A stretch of DNA of 64,000 nt from Bradysia coprophila. Taxonomy: Eukaryota; Arthropoda; Insecta; Diptera; Sciaridae. The notes beneath the pieces were generated by a model. It was not told the origin of the DNA. It searched no databases and worked only from the letters and a program-made list of their open reading frames with translations. Within the stretch, counting starts at the first letter, position 1. Every line of letters starts with the position of its first letter. A program made the translations under genes and the position numbers. Below are positions 12,495-25,132 of this stretch, piece by piece. The stretch covers positions 2,722,706 through 2,786,705 of the forward strand of contig NW_023503302.1 of NCBI RefSeq assembly GCF_014529535.1, written 5' to 3'.

Positions 12495-13060
12495 CCTGTC
12501 ATATTACTATCGGGTCTGTTACTTCCATCGATTAACAGAAAATTACGTCTGAGGCTACAAATTTTTATTTTGACGAGTGGGGACGTTATGGCCCGACCCG
12601 AAGTGGAGGACTGTATTCCAACTCGTCAAAATAAAAATTTGAAATCTCGTGTACAATGCTAAAAATGTGCTCTAAAATTGCATTTACCGACCAGAAGCAC
12701 GTAATAGTATATTACTTCCGAGGTTCCAAGTTGTGTATTTGATAAGTGGGGTGTTACAGCCCGACCCGAAGGGAAGTATTTTTACGGAGGGAAGTATTTT
12801 TACGTGTTACGGCATGTTTCATTTTCAGTTACATTGCCAATCACGCAAAGCATTGTACTTACGAGGTTCCAAGTTGTTATTTGACAAGTGGGGAATACAG
12901 CCCTCCCCTTCGGGTCGGGCTGTAACACCCCACTTATTCAATACACAACTTGGAACCTCGGAAGTAATATACTATTAATCTGTTGATTTCAAATCTTGTG
13001 CTTCAATTTTGTTAACATGCATTTGCACTATATAAAGGACCAAATTACCCAGAGCTTGTC
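12495..13060. repeat. Dispersed TTACTTC-repeat copy, split by nested foldback elements
   Basis: The outer parts (12495-12530 and 12985-13057) match the reverse complement of 19185-19335, including ATCGGGTCTGTTACTTCCAT at one end and ATAAAGGACC followed by TTACCCAGAGC at the other. The middle is replaced by the nested inverted repeats at 12542-12977. The arrangement gives a relative age: the outer repeat was present first. Confidence 0.65.
12542..12977. mobile_element. Nested foldback (MITE-like) elements with CCCGACCCGAAG cores
   Basis: The main element, about 12705-12977, has roughly 70-bp near-perfect inverted arms that start TAATAGTATATTACTTCCGA and run to CAGCCCGACCCGAAGGG. Just before it, 12560-12643 is a second hairpin with AAATTTTTATTTTGACGAGT arms and a related GGCCCGACCCGAAG core. 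The two appear to be diverged members of one family lying side by side. No coding capacity is seen. Confidence 0.75.
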
Positions 13061-13762
13061 AGCTTGTATGAATAGACATATGTGACAGTTAATGTGTGTT
13101 TGTTCAAACGAAAAATCCCACTGAAAACTTGGCATACCAGGAACGAGTGCATGAGCAGTACATAATTATCGAGTCTGCTTATTCTAAATCGTTCAATATA
13201 TGTGTTGCAATTGAAATCTATTACTTCAATAGTATAACAAATCCTGTAGTCAAACATGGCCTTTAAATGGTTCCAAAATAGAGACCCCTTCATAAAACAA
13301 AACAAATATTTTCCTGATTAAAGAAATATTTCAAACATCAAATTGAATGAGACTGTGTGTAATGCAATGTACTGTATTGATATAACGATAATGGAATGTG
13401 CGATATGATCGACTTTATCAAAACTCAAAACAAAAAAATTATTTTTGTCAGATATTTCGAGCACGTGATAAATGCGAGAGCAAAAATGATTGTGTTTATG
13501 TTTACAAGGAATGTGGCGGTGCACAATAAAACTGTTATCGACTGTAAATAAACAAGAAAAAAATTTGAGCTGCTGGATGGATAGTAGAGGTAGACAAAAA
13601 CATTTAATAATAACAAAAACGTGCTCTAGGCATTTCGGTCTTCGTTTAATTTATCACATCTCTTAGTTCCCTTAGTTTTCATACTATTCCTCCAAACTTC
13701 TCATCTAAATGCTTATTCTTTGTGTAAACTATACACAAAAAGCATTAGTTTTCATCAATATA

Positions 13763-13836
13763 CCGTCAGCATAGAATGAATCTTATAGTAATCCAATCCG
13801 TCTAGGATTACTATAAGATTCATTCTATGCTGACGG
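13763..13836. repeat. Perfect 32-bp inverted repeat with 10-nt loop
   Basis: Positions 13763-13794 are exactly complementary to 13805-13836 (arm starts CCGTCAGCATAGAATGAATC) and the loop is AATCCGTCTA. No mismatch or bulge is visible. It is either a very young micro-foldback transposon or a hairpin RNA locus. I see no 8-bp target duplication. A TA flank on both sides is possible but not convincing. Confidence 0.85.
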
Positions 13837-13839
13837 GTA

Positions 13840-16800
13840 TGGACCAATATAATAGGCCTGAAAGCCTTTCAAACAAAGCAATATGCTGGTTTTGAAAATA
13901 CAATAATTTTATCACAAACTAGGACGGAGTTGATGTAGTCCTGATTGACTATAGATAGGGTCCTGATAGGGTCTCATGAGTTTCCCAGCTTGGAGGAGCT
14001 GATGCAATCTGCTTTATGTTTTGTGAAAAACAACAACTATGGTCAATATTAACGAAATCTCAATCACACACTTATTTGATCTAAATAACATCTTCAATTT
14101 GGCTCGATTTTATTGCCATATAATACCATCTGATTTCCACTTGTCTCGTAACGACAAATAAGTGCTCAGACGAACAAATATATATAAAAAAATAAAACAA
14201 ACAAATTATTAAAGTTTCTTGTGTATTTATGATAATATCCGAAAGACGCATACCTGAGAAAATATCTAATCTATCTATGAACGACAGACCACAATTCCAA
14301 ATAAAAAATACTTATTACGACCGCATATACACACCACTTGTTTGCAAATTAATAACCTGCATCTCTTTCGGCAATTTCTTAAACTTTTGTTTTATTTCCG
14401 TTCAAATCAAATATTATCTGCATAATGAATCATTCGGTGGTTTCATTTATGAGTGGTAGTTTTATTGTTGTTCGTAATCGAGCACTGAGGTCGTTCTAGT
14501 AATTATGAATGAATGATTGGTATATTGGTGATGATTAAACGAATCTGCGTTCATAAAACGTAGAATTATTGCATTGTTTTAGATGACAAACTGTTGATCT
14601 GGATTTTGTATTGTAATGTGTAAGGACCACAAGGTTTTTGGTATTGCATTAGTCCAATAGAAATTCAGAATGTATTATCGGCAAGAAAAAAAAGGTTTTT
14701 TTTATGTTAAATCAATAGTTTTCTATGCTAAAGGTCGTATTCTCCGAGTTAAAACAGTGATCGGCAGAAAAAAGGTTGAGTTGTAACGATAATATTCAGA
14801 TCATTGAATTCATTGTAGTTTTTTGCTCTGCGCTAAATTTATTATTTATTAGATGGATGAGCAGAGTAACGTGAAAGAAAATAAATGAATCAACTGAATA
14901 AATGTATGGGATATAAATACGGTTGAACGACATATTACATCGAAGAACAAAAAAATGTTTAATTTATGAATGGAAATTCATATGATTCCATTTTCATTGC
15001 ATTTAATTAATTTGAATTTTGAACAGGAAAAATAATATTTGATCTGCTGATGAATACAGTTGTAAGTTATTTGATTACGTACATGAAAACTGTTTTCTTT
15101 ACTCACGTGAGATGGTGGTGCAATTTTTATAGTTCGACAAAATAAATGAATAAAACAACACCAAAAAAATATTGAAGGTCACCTGAGTGAGTTGAGCTTT
15201 TGGCAGCACCTTAGCGTACGGAAATTGGTTTATGTATGATATGATTAGTGGAAATTGAGTTACAACGTTTGCGGTTGAATTTAGTTGATCTTAAAAACTT
15301 TAGTTTCTCATTTGTTTTATATATTCCGGATAATCCACACAATAAAATTAGAAATACTTAGACTGAGAATTCACGTTTCATGAGTTTTTGTAAAGCCAAA
15401 TTGAATTACGATAAGTGTACAACTAATCGTAGTCAGGCTCTGAAGAGGACCAATTCACGACATAAAAAAATACTTTATTCGCCTTTTGGAGACCTAGGCA
15501 ACACATCGAAGGAGGTGTATGACTAATTGTCGATGGTCGCTAGATTTCCCTTCGATATCTATATCCGTGCTTTCTTTGACGCGATTGAATTAATTTTTCA
15601 TAATCTGGTTACCAGGTCCTGGTTTGATCTTTTCCAGGGCTTAAAACATAGACAATATGTTTATCTAAATTGTTCTCACATGGAAGTGTTGGTTAATTTC
15701 CTTTGGGTGAAGGACACACTTTTTCGAAGTTTTCCACCTGTCCAAAATTTCCAAAACTTTCCCACTTTTCCGCCTAATTTTCTAAATAAAAGTTTTTTTA
15801 ATTTATCAAAATCAATTAAAAGTTGGGATGTTTTGGAAAAACGCTTTGCAAAAAAAAGTCCATGCTTTGGTTATGGTGCAGAGGTTTCTAATCCAGTCTA
15901 GGTCTCTCTATGTCATCGGTTACATTAGACAAATTCTCGAATTAAGAATGTAATAATTAGTCAATATAACGTCGTAGAAATGGTTGTGCAACCGCTTATG
16001 ACCATTATACAACCGTTACTACAGCTAATGAGTTATTCGTGAAAAGTTAATAAACGCCGCAAATAACTTATTATAGTTATAAAATGGAGATTATTAAACC
16101 GCAAGAACGGTTGTGCAACTGTTCTTAACAACGTTCTGGACGCTAACACACTCTCATACACAGTTTTAAGACATTCGATTCTAAAACAGATGCGCAAAAA
16201 TATGAATGGTGAATTGAATTCTGGTTTCTGGTGGATACAACAAAAATGTTCTGATTAGCTTTCAGGATTTCATGGACTTGACATGAATTTGGATTTCTTT
16301 AAAGTTAATTGTTCAACTTTCTGCCTTCCTTTGCACTAATAAATGAATGTAATGTGAACAATGTTGTACAAAAAGTGTTATAAGGCAGAATAACGTTGTG
16401 TATCCTTCGTGGTGGTAGGCGTACAAGAATATCTATTTTCTATATAGCTTGAAAATCAGTATTTGTGTAAGGCTTGACCTTGTTGCGGTCGAAAATAATT
16501 GTTACTCCGACAAGCTTGTCGCTAGTATTCTAATGTTGTATGTATGTGACATAAATACTTTCAACAAATTCGTGCAAAATCTATTACTTCGTTTGTTCAT
16601 GCATCGAAATAAGTCATCGGCTATTTGTATCGTCGCTGTCTATAACCGGTGACATATTTCTTTAATTTGACTTGAGAAAAAAGCTGTATTCGTCCTTCAG
16701 TTTCCACGTTTTTGATACAAAATTTGCGGAAATAATTTTTTTCAAATTTCACATAGCCGGTCACAAAATATCTTCTCAATTCTAATGCATTTTAATAGTG

Positions 16801-18980
16801 CAAATAACAAATCACGGGTTCAACTAAATGGTCAAACATTATGAGCTTCACATGAGTTAAGGCAAAATATTTTTTTCATAAAAAAAAAAAGTTAAATAAA
16901 AATGCAAACCTGAACTAATCACACAAGTAAACAGTGTCCATTTCCACAGATAAATCATCTTTTTAGAGTTAATTAAAATTAAATAAAATGTGGAATATCG
17001 ATTGAGTTACGGTATTATGTAAGTGTAATTGAATTTGCACACCGTTCTCTGCACACCACTTAACTGTTTACACACAACATTCAAGAAGACCAAATAAAAT
17101 TTGAATGAAACTTAATTTCCTATTAGAGGTAAATTTTCATTTTAGAACGTTTATATATAATGTCCGCCCCACCGTTTCAAATTTGAAAACTTTTTATTGG
17201 ATTTTTTTTTCTGCTCATATATATTTAACATTGCCAAATAAAATTTCTTGTCTGGATAAAGTACATTATATATAAAATGAATGGCTGCGCAGCTTTTCTA
17301 AGGCAAAGAACATGTAGCGTGTGTCGTTGAGTATATAATTAATGAGTGTTAATTTTCTATTACCTTTTTTTTAAGTTTTAGAGATATTCTTAATTTTATT
17401 ATCTTGCACACGTATATATACAGAGTCGTTCAATTAGCGAAACCGTAAAAACGTACGTTACAATAGAAAAGAAAATTTTGTCGTAGAAATTTCCTTGATA
17501 TAAGACAAACAAGAATTTGTGTTTCTAAGTTTGGATTTTTTATCGTCAGGTATATCGTCAGGTTCAGGTGTGTCTTGTTGCACTAAAAGAAATATTAAAT
17601 AGTTGTCCTCAGTATAAGTCACCACAATTAAAATATGACCTTTACAAGTTTGCTTCGAGAAATTTCAAAGTATACTCCAACCTATCCGACCGAATTCATT
17701 ATAAAGAAATCCGTTTTAGACCTGTTTGATTGGGATGTTAAATTTGAACTTTTCAAAAGTCTTAATCGGTGGAACAAACAGCTTTCGGTTATACCGTTTT
17801 ACATAAAAAATCAATCCTTTTTTCCACCTTTTTCAGCAACAACTGATTTTGCTACCTCAAAGTGGGTAGTTTTACAGTTTAAAAGAAGGATGCGTTCATA
17901 ATAGGTTTGTCATCGATTAGCTGGGTTTAGTGAATTTAATATTTCACAGACGGCTAGCATATCAACATTAAGTAATCCAATTTTTCGATCTAATACCTCA
18001 TCTATTACTTCTTACAAATCTTGTAATTCATTTCTCTTAATCATGCATTTTTCTATATAAAACTATAAAAGTCAGTACTCATCGCTTATTTTAGTAATCT
18101 TTATCAATAACAGATGAATGTTCGTCCGTGAAAATTATATAGCATACTTTTATCTTACTAACAGTAGTGTTCTAAAAATGTCTTGCAGAGCTTTCTGCTC
18201 TTGTCTTTGTGGAATTTCTGGCGATAGTATTTTTGTTAACCTTTTTCAAACAGTTTAAAGTTTCACCTTAGGTTTGACACAAAATAGTTAAATTCGTTTA
18301 TTTCAACATACTATTTAATAAGCCACCAAACAGAGCTCATTGCTTATTTTTATCTCCGTTAACAGACTACTTCCTCTAGCATTAACACGGAAACTATTCG
18401 AAGGCTGATGAAATATAACTGTTGATAATTCAGTGTTAATGCTAGGAACAATGCTATGTCGTTGTTGATGTAGCCGTTACTTCAAGCTGTCTTACTTTGT
18501 CCAAGTATATCAAATCCAAGCCAAGGAGTAATAACGATCCGACCGCGATAGACCGATTCTTCACTAATTCTTCACTTCATGGACCATAAAAAACTAGAGT
18601 CATAAAAATGGACCATAAAATTCTGGAATAAATAATTTCAGATTTTTTTCTTTTTCATTTTTTTTTGAATTTGGTTTCCTTTATATGTAAACTCCGTCGT
18701 ATAAAACTGTATTCTATTATCATCGCGTTGATGATTATAATTTCAACAATGTCTACAAATTTTTAGCACAAAAAGTAATAAATCTCTCATTTATATATAG
18801 AAACAAAACCAATAATAAAAAAAAAGTTTTATTGCTACCTAAAAAGCCATAAAACATATTCTTGCATAGAATGTGGTTCTTAATAATTTTTTTTTTAATA
18901 TTTCACCACATTTATATTTAGTCCAATTTTGAGTTGATAATCTCAAGGCTTTTCGTATCAATTTAATTCAATTACCCAGG
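13840..18980. other. Gene-free stretch
   Basis: AT-rich intergenic DNA. The longest open frame (15533-15901 from ATG, 123 codons) crosses the TTTCCC-type repeat at 15725-15790 and has no recognisable domain, so it is not called a gene. Single TATTACTTC words of the dispersed family occur at 16580 and 18002. A 13-bp inverted repeat (CTAGCATTAACAC) lies at 18379-18391 and 18432-18444. Nothing else could be supported. Confidence 0.55.
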
Positions 18981-19184
18981 CTAAGCGTGCTGATTTTGAA
19001 ATATAAAATTCACTTTTACAACCGTTCGCAAGAACGGAAAACGATCTTTACATACAAGGAAACAGTTTTCTTCGCAGAATCCATTTTCCTGTTGCTTATT
19101 GAATATGTAATCTATAAAAGAATAATTAACCTGTCACATACAGCTATTCATCTGTTAATGAATCTTTTAATAATGATAAGCTCT

Positions 19185-19345
19185 GGGTAATATGGTCCTT
19201 TATAGTAAAATACATGTTAAAAAAATGGAAGTACAAGATTAGAATTCAAACAATTGAAAATACTTTGATCGATGGAAGTAATAGACCCGATAATAATACT
19301 AGTCATATGCTTGCCGTCTATAACAGGTTAAATGCAGACATGACG
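19185..19345. repeat. Dispersed TTACTTC-family repeat, fullest copy
   Basis: About 160 bp running from CTCTGGGTAATATGGTCC to CATATGCTTGCCGTC. It contains GATCGATGGAAGTAATAGAC, the complement of the family word TATTACTTCCATCGATC. The same order of words, in either orientation, occurs at 12495-13057 (split), 27885-27990, 37375-37480, 61200-61325 and 63565-63670. No open frame is conserved, so it is a MITE- or SINE-like family of unknown class. Confidence 0.6.
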
Positions 19346-20461
19346 TGTACATCATTAGCAAATTATAAGAAAAAAGATTTTTTTTTACCGCTGCTGTAGC
19401 TTTGAGAAAGAAGCAAAAATATTAAATTTTCCTTTTTCCAATGTTTCTAATTACTAAGATTGCCATTTTTCTATTGACGATACATGATTCAGGTATGTTT
19501 TCAAGTAGTGCTACGTAGAATTTCTTGCTTATAAAAATATCGTATCTATCTAAAAATAAAAAAAAAAAAATTCTGAAAAATGAAAAAAAGAGAGGTAGAG
19601 AATGGAACTTTTCAACAAAATTTATAAATGAAACGGTTGATTTTTGAATGGTATTCCTGTTTAGCTATTAAAATGTACTGTTGATTTGAGAGAAAAAATC
19701 GATGCGCCTTCTTGTTATAAGAAAACTACCATAGTCAAAAGAAGTTCATTAAACTTTTACGTTTTTTTCAATGAAATATATAATTCGACTTGTCAGAATA
19801 TTTTGTTTGTTTGTTAGACTTATCATGTACTATTATCGCCCGCCGAAATTTCTATTTTCAAACGATCTATTTCAATTAGGGCTTAAAAAATGACGGGCGT
19901 GCGATATAATTATGACAGCCATTTACAATGAAAAATAATAATCAGAAATTCGAATCTATGCTTAAATCATCAGTCTCAGAACCGGTAGTACACATAATGT
20001 CTTTGACGGTAGGGAGGATGATTCAGAAGCAGTATGTGAAACGATACTTTTTATACGCACAGGAAAAATCAATTACGTAAGGGGAAGAGAGGGGTATAAA
20101 TTACGAGCTTTACGTAATTTACGATCAGGTCTCTTAATTGCTAGTTATTCCCTTGAGATTATCCAACGTTCACATAGTTCAATCTTTCACCCCTGCCTTC
20201 CGACGATGGGACGCTATGTCTGCCGGTAAAGGAAATAGGGAATTCTCTTTTCTTGTAGTTTCTTTGACTTTTTCTAATATTAGTATTTATCTTTCCAACT
20301 TATAATCTCATACAAAAATAAATTTCAAGTCAACTGTACTTACGGCCTCAAAAGATAGTGCTAATGTCGAAAATGTACTATCGCTAATCGTAAACTAAAT
20401 TTGAATAATTGATATTCAACGCAATCTGATAACTTATTGCGTTAGGCTAAGCTAAGGTGCA

Positions 20462-20584
20462 GACTTAACATTATCGCTCATCAAAAATGTAAAATTTGCG
20501 ATTTGAAGCTTAGATTATTTAACCGATAAAATCCATTCAAAAATTAGCGAATTGTAGATGTCTGATGGGCGATAATCTTAAGTC
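20462..20584. mobile_element. Small MITE (123 bp), GACTTAA termini
   Basis: The left end GACTTAACATTATCGCTCAT is complementary to the right end ATGGGCGATAATCTTAAGTC apart from two mismatches, and the complementarity continues inward with mismatches. There is no open frame. Target duplication is not clear. Confidence 0.65.
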
Positions 20585-22391
20585 AAAATACAAAAAGAAA
20601 ATAAATTAGCCATCAGCAGTGGAAAACATTCAGACATGACGAATGATAATAAGGAGATTACATTTATTGAGATTAGCTAGATTCTATTTTCTAATAAATA
20701 AATGTTACGTACAAGTCTGCAATGTGTAGATTCGTAGAGGACATATTTTAGGAGGGTGTGGTCGTATCATACTAATGGAACTAGGACTAAGGTATGATGC
20801 CAAAATCCACGGTAGCGCTAGCATTAATGTAAAAAAATATAAGATAATTATTGAAAGCTTAGGACTAATACTTAATAATGCATTTTTTTGTAGCTGAAAT
20901 TATGGGCCATTGTACAATGTAGCAACGAATTTAATACACATCTTTTCATATTATAATGGACATTTCCGATACGGTCATATTCTGTAATAGAGAGTTTGCA
21001 CAAATAAGTCAACTTGTAAGCTATAAGTCGGGCGGTTATAAATCAAAAGAAAGATACCAAGTCACTACCAATAAAGTAAAATTTATAAGTTATAAGGCGA
21101 AAGATCTGGTGCTGAAAAGATGTTTGAGTTTGGGTGAGTGGTAAAATTTTAGGAACTGACCTACACCCATCTCAAAGATCCCAAACATCCAGAACTTAAC
21201 TAAAAAAAATGCTAAACAAATATATAAATTCTTAAGTTCTAAATGAAGAGGTGTAAGTCGTTGGAACGATTTTTTTGTCATGAATTTTATGGAGCTGTAA
21301 ACAGAATCGGAAACATACATTTTACAAAGATTCTTTTTGCATGAACTGCATTCTTGAAGTCAAATAACAAAGAAGGAGAAAAAGTTTGCTCCTCACTCAC
21401 CGGTTCCACCACTTCCTCTTTCTAGAACTTTATAAATAAATTTTTGGTGCCCATCAATAATAGCGGGTTATAGGGCAAAACATCTGACCACGATCAGTTT
21501 CAGTTCTTATTTTTACGTGCTCCCCAATTCAGCTTTGTTCAGAAACCAATTAATTGAAACAATATTTCTTATGGTAATGATGACGTCATATTTTGTTACC
21601 AGCAGGGTTACCAGCCTTGCAATGGGGAGAGGCCTGTATTTAGATATTTTACCCTGCGCTAAAGATTTCATTTAATTCATTAAGTGTAATAAAGACGCAT
21701 GAGAAAAAAGACTGTCTAGACAACCGTTTAACATTGAAAGGCGATTAGTTTAAGGAATGAGCAATGGGACTTTTTTATTTGAAGAGAAAACAAATCTCTC
21801 GTCTACTTTATACTTACACTTTTAATATCTCATCAGTCAATGTAACGCTAAGTCTATGTCTGATGTATTAATTGTTTGCAAATAGTTCTTTTTTTGGTAA
21901 AAAACACATCATACATCATTTTTCACTAAGTGATATTTCCAGTGTTTAAATATATCAGAAGCGATGTAAATGTCTAGGTTTTTAGTTACTTTGTTTTGTC
22001 TGTAAGTAACTAGCTGGTGAATTCGAAAATCGTTTCAATAATGATTGTGGTATTCTGAAAATTGAACTCCAACTTCAATAATCTTCCGAACTGTGATCTA
22101 GGAATGTTTCAACAGTCCATCACAGATACGTAAATACCTGATACTGCTCATATTATAATGTCTTAACGTGGTGTGAGAGCTTAACTTTTTGCAGACGTTA
22201 AGCACTTCATTAGTAGTTACAAAACTTGTTGATTCTATTGTTCTTGTCAACAGATCGATGAAAACTCTGCTAGTTCATCAGTTTTAAGACACAATGCTTA
22301 TTTTTGTCGTAGCTGTACATAATAGATGATAACACAGCGGCTATAACATCGCGCTGCGTTGTTGAAAAGTTTTCAAATAGTTTTCTACATA

Positions 22392-22835
22392 ACTAGGGAT
22401 AAAAAGATGAAAAGTAGAGTTTTCGTGTAAATTTTGTTCGACTCGGATCAACAAAATTCACACTAAAACTCTACTTTTCATCTTTTTATCCCTAGTCATG
22501 TAATAGTACATTACTATGCAAGGGAAGTAAAGTGATATCTCGTATCCAGATGAGTAAAAGTAACCGAGGGCTTTAGCCCGAGGTACATTTACTCATCGTG
22601 ATACGAGATATCACTTTATTTTCCGTGTGTAGTACGACGTTTTACTATGCGAGTGATGTAAAGGCCTATGCCTATGCATGTAATAGCCTTATTACATGCA
22701 CCAGCATAGTAAAATACTATTACATTTTTATCCCGAGTTATGTAATGGATTTTACATGCTAAGGGCGTCGAAAGAAGTGCTTGATACATGAAAAGTACGT
22801 TTTACGTAAAATCCATTACATAACTCGGGATAAAA
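22392..22835. mobile_element. Cluster of four foldback elements
   Basis: Four palindromic units lie back to back: 22392-22496 (47-bp arms, outer word ACTAGGGATAAAAAGATG), 22528-22618 (outer word TAAAGTGATATCTCGTAT, core GGGCTTTAGCCC), 22639-22715 (outer word TTTTACTATGC), and 22726-22835 (30-bp perfect arms, outer word TTTTATCCCGAGTTATGTAA). The first and fourth share a related AACTMGGGATAAAA word in opposite orientation. The cluster is best read as nested insertions of related MITEs. Confidence 0.75.
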
Positions 22836-22859
22836 TACTATTGTACGTTTTGAATGATG

Positions 22860-23294
22860 GATTTCTTCGTCTTAATCCTTCATAATGCTTTCAAATAAAA
22901 AGAGTTGTCTACACAATGGAATTCCTGCTTTGGAGTAGAATGAGTTTTTGGAAACACTTACGAGGAAAAATCAACTTATTAAATCTTCTTGAAGAGTCAC
23001 ATCATTCTTGTAAAGGACTTGATTTGGTGTGGGACTTGCACTTGGTAAGCTGATTACTTTCAATGGCATGTAACATTGAGGCCTCACAATATAATACTTA
23101 ATTTACCTTATATTTCATTCAAAATATACCAAGGGGCTCATAGGTGGGACTCTTACCGTGACAGTGTAATTTGTTTCGTCAATCTTCAAAAATGTGCGCG
23201 CGAAAAGTCGCGGTTCATTTTCACTGTACCAGCAAAATGTCAAAGATGGACACTTCAAAAAATGAAAACAAAAACAACCTAACCGCAGTTCAAC
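22860..23294. other. Upstream region of the formyltransferase gene
   Basis: About 430 bp between the foldback cluster and the start codon at 23295. The last 150 bp are more GC-rich (for example GTGCGCGCGAAAAGTCGCGG at 23193-23212), as expected near a promoter or 5' UTR. No TATA box could be assigned. Confidence 0.4.
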
Positions 23295-24646
23295 ATGAAC
23301 TTCGTCCATAATACGGGTCTATTCTTCAAATCAATCTTTAAATGCAACAGAAATCAGAAATATTTGTATGAGACGAGCATTAAAAGTAGAAATTTTCAAA
23401 GTAATCCGACGAGAAGCATAGACGTACTCTTCTTTGGCACCGACAAATTTTCGTTAGCCAGTTTGAGAGCCCTAGTCAATGAGCAGTAAGTTTATCAAGG
23501 ACAATGTTGTTTCAATTCACTGTGATTTGACGAGTGCTTCAAATTATTCTCAGAAAACATAGTCGAACAGTGAGAAAACTAGCCGTCGTGACATCATTCA
23601 AGAATTCATCGAATCCGGTGAAAAAGTTAGCTTGTGCCGAGAATCTTGACTGTTTCGACTGGCCAATATCCAGCGATGTGTGCAAAAAGTATGATCTCGG
23701 TGTGGTTGTGTCATTCGGTCATTTGATTCCTGCGTCAATTATATCATCGCTGCCATAGTGCGTGAATGACAACCGGCTACCGTTGCATTCTAATCAATGT
23801 TGTTTCTCTTTTAGTGGAATGATCAATGTACATGGCAGTCTATTGCCCAGATGGAGAGGCGCTGCTCCAATCATTTATGTAACGTCCCGAACGATATAAA
23901 ATTTCCCAGGAATTTAATGTGTCATTTATCTGTCTTACAGGCGATACTGAATGGTGATACTTGTACAGGCATAACTATAATGAGGATCCTACCGAAGCAC
24001 TTCGATATTGGCGAGGTATTTGGGCCTAAGATTCGATTAATTCACTTTCCGTTAACTGTTCGAATTTACAGATTATTGCACAGCAGGAAGTGCCAATCAG
24101 TAAGGATTGCTTAATGCCCGAACTTCATGATACGATGTCGAATGTAGGCGCTGATCTATTAATAAAATGCTTACCAGATATCGAGTCGAGACTAAAAAAT
24201 GCTTCGCAACAAAATCCTGATCATGTAACTTATGGTACACAGCTGCAAAGTAGAGATCATATTACAAAGCGATCTAAAAATGTCTAAAAAACATTTCAGC
24301 TCCAAAAGTGATGCCAGAACTAGCCCAAGTGAATTGGAATTCATCTGCACTTGAAATTTACAATTTATACAGAGCATTGTATTCGTTCAAACCACTCGCA
24401 ACCAGATGGAACGATCGACAAGTGAGAATAACGAAAATGATGTATTCATCATCGGATGCTGTAAGCACCAGGCCACCGGGCTCAGTCGAATATAATAAAT
24501 TAGATAAATATCTCAAAGTGATTTGTGGTAATGGATGTAGTGTTCGTGTGTTAAATTTAGGCTTAGAGGGTAAGAAAGTTATGTCGGCTAATGAATTTTA
24601 CAATGGATTTCTGTCGAAAGTGAAAGACAAAAGCTATTTTGTATAG
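23295..24646 (+). CDS. Methionyl-tRNA formyltransferase, mitochondrial
   Basis: Six exons join in phase: 23295-23485, 23554-23757, 23815-23878, 23941-24015, 24072-24234, 24300-24646. They give 347 residues and a stop. The enzyme formylates initiator Met-tRNA in mitochondria using 10-formyl-THF. The first about 45 residues are basic and lack acidic runs, fitting a mitochondrial presequence. IDVLFFGTDKFSLASLRAL matches the N-terminal Rossmann strand. VSFGHLIP and the signature INVHGSLLPRWRGAAPI carry the catalytic Asn and His, and KHFDIGE supplies the catalytic Asp region. The C-terminal domain (RALYSFKPLATRW onward) would bind tRNA. Introns are 55-70 bp. The gene appears intact and its length is normal for the family. 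Confidence 0.93.
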
Positions 24647-25130
24647 AGGTTGATTAAACAGATTTGCCTATTAGAACCATCGTGTGTGATTTTATCGATT
24701 GCAAAAGTAATTCTCGAAAATTTCATGCAAATCCTTTGAGGACAGTGCAGTGCTCTGCTGTAAAGTGCAATTCAGTGGTTCGTGTTAATGTTATCAGTGG
24801 TGGGTATAATTCCAGAACCTCTTCCCTTCGATTTGTTATTAGAGTAACATGTTTTGAATGAGTCGGATTGATGGTTCATCCTTCCATTGTACCCATTACC
24901 CCACAGAGGGACTCTAATTTATGTATCCACGAGAGATCGTATCACACACAACGGAAACGGAATCAGGTGAATAAAAACGGTGATGCTTGCTGATTGGATG
25001 GCGTTTGTAGAAACATTTTTACATCTTTAAATGGTACCGCAGACACAAGCACTGACTTGTCTGTCGATAATGAGACTTTGTTTTATTAATTCCAAAATCG
25101 ATAAAAGCGTACCCTTGATATATCAATAGA
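24647..25130. other. Gene-free stretch downstream of the formyltransferase gene
   Basis: Contains the probable 3' UTR. A short open frame at 24664-24861 lacks an ATG and resembles nothing known. No exon or repeat can be supported. Confidence 0.5.
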
Positions 25131-25132
25131 TG

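Noticed and set aside
13763-13836. MicroRNA precursor call for the perfect hairpin
   Set aside because: Precursors normally have mismatches and bulges. Perfect 32-bp pairing fits a young foldback element at least as well, so no microRNA gene is called.
15527-15901. Open frame of 124 codons on the plus strand
   Set aside because: It runs through an AT-rich TTTCCC-type repeat, has no recognisable motif, no splice context and no neighbour exon.
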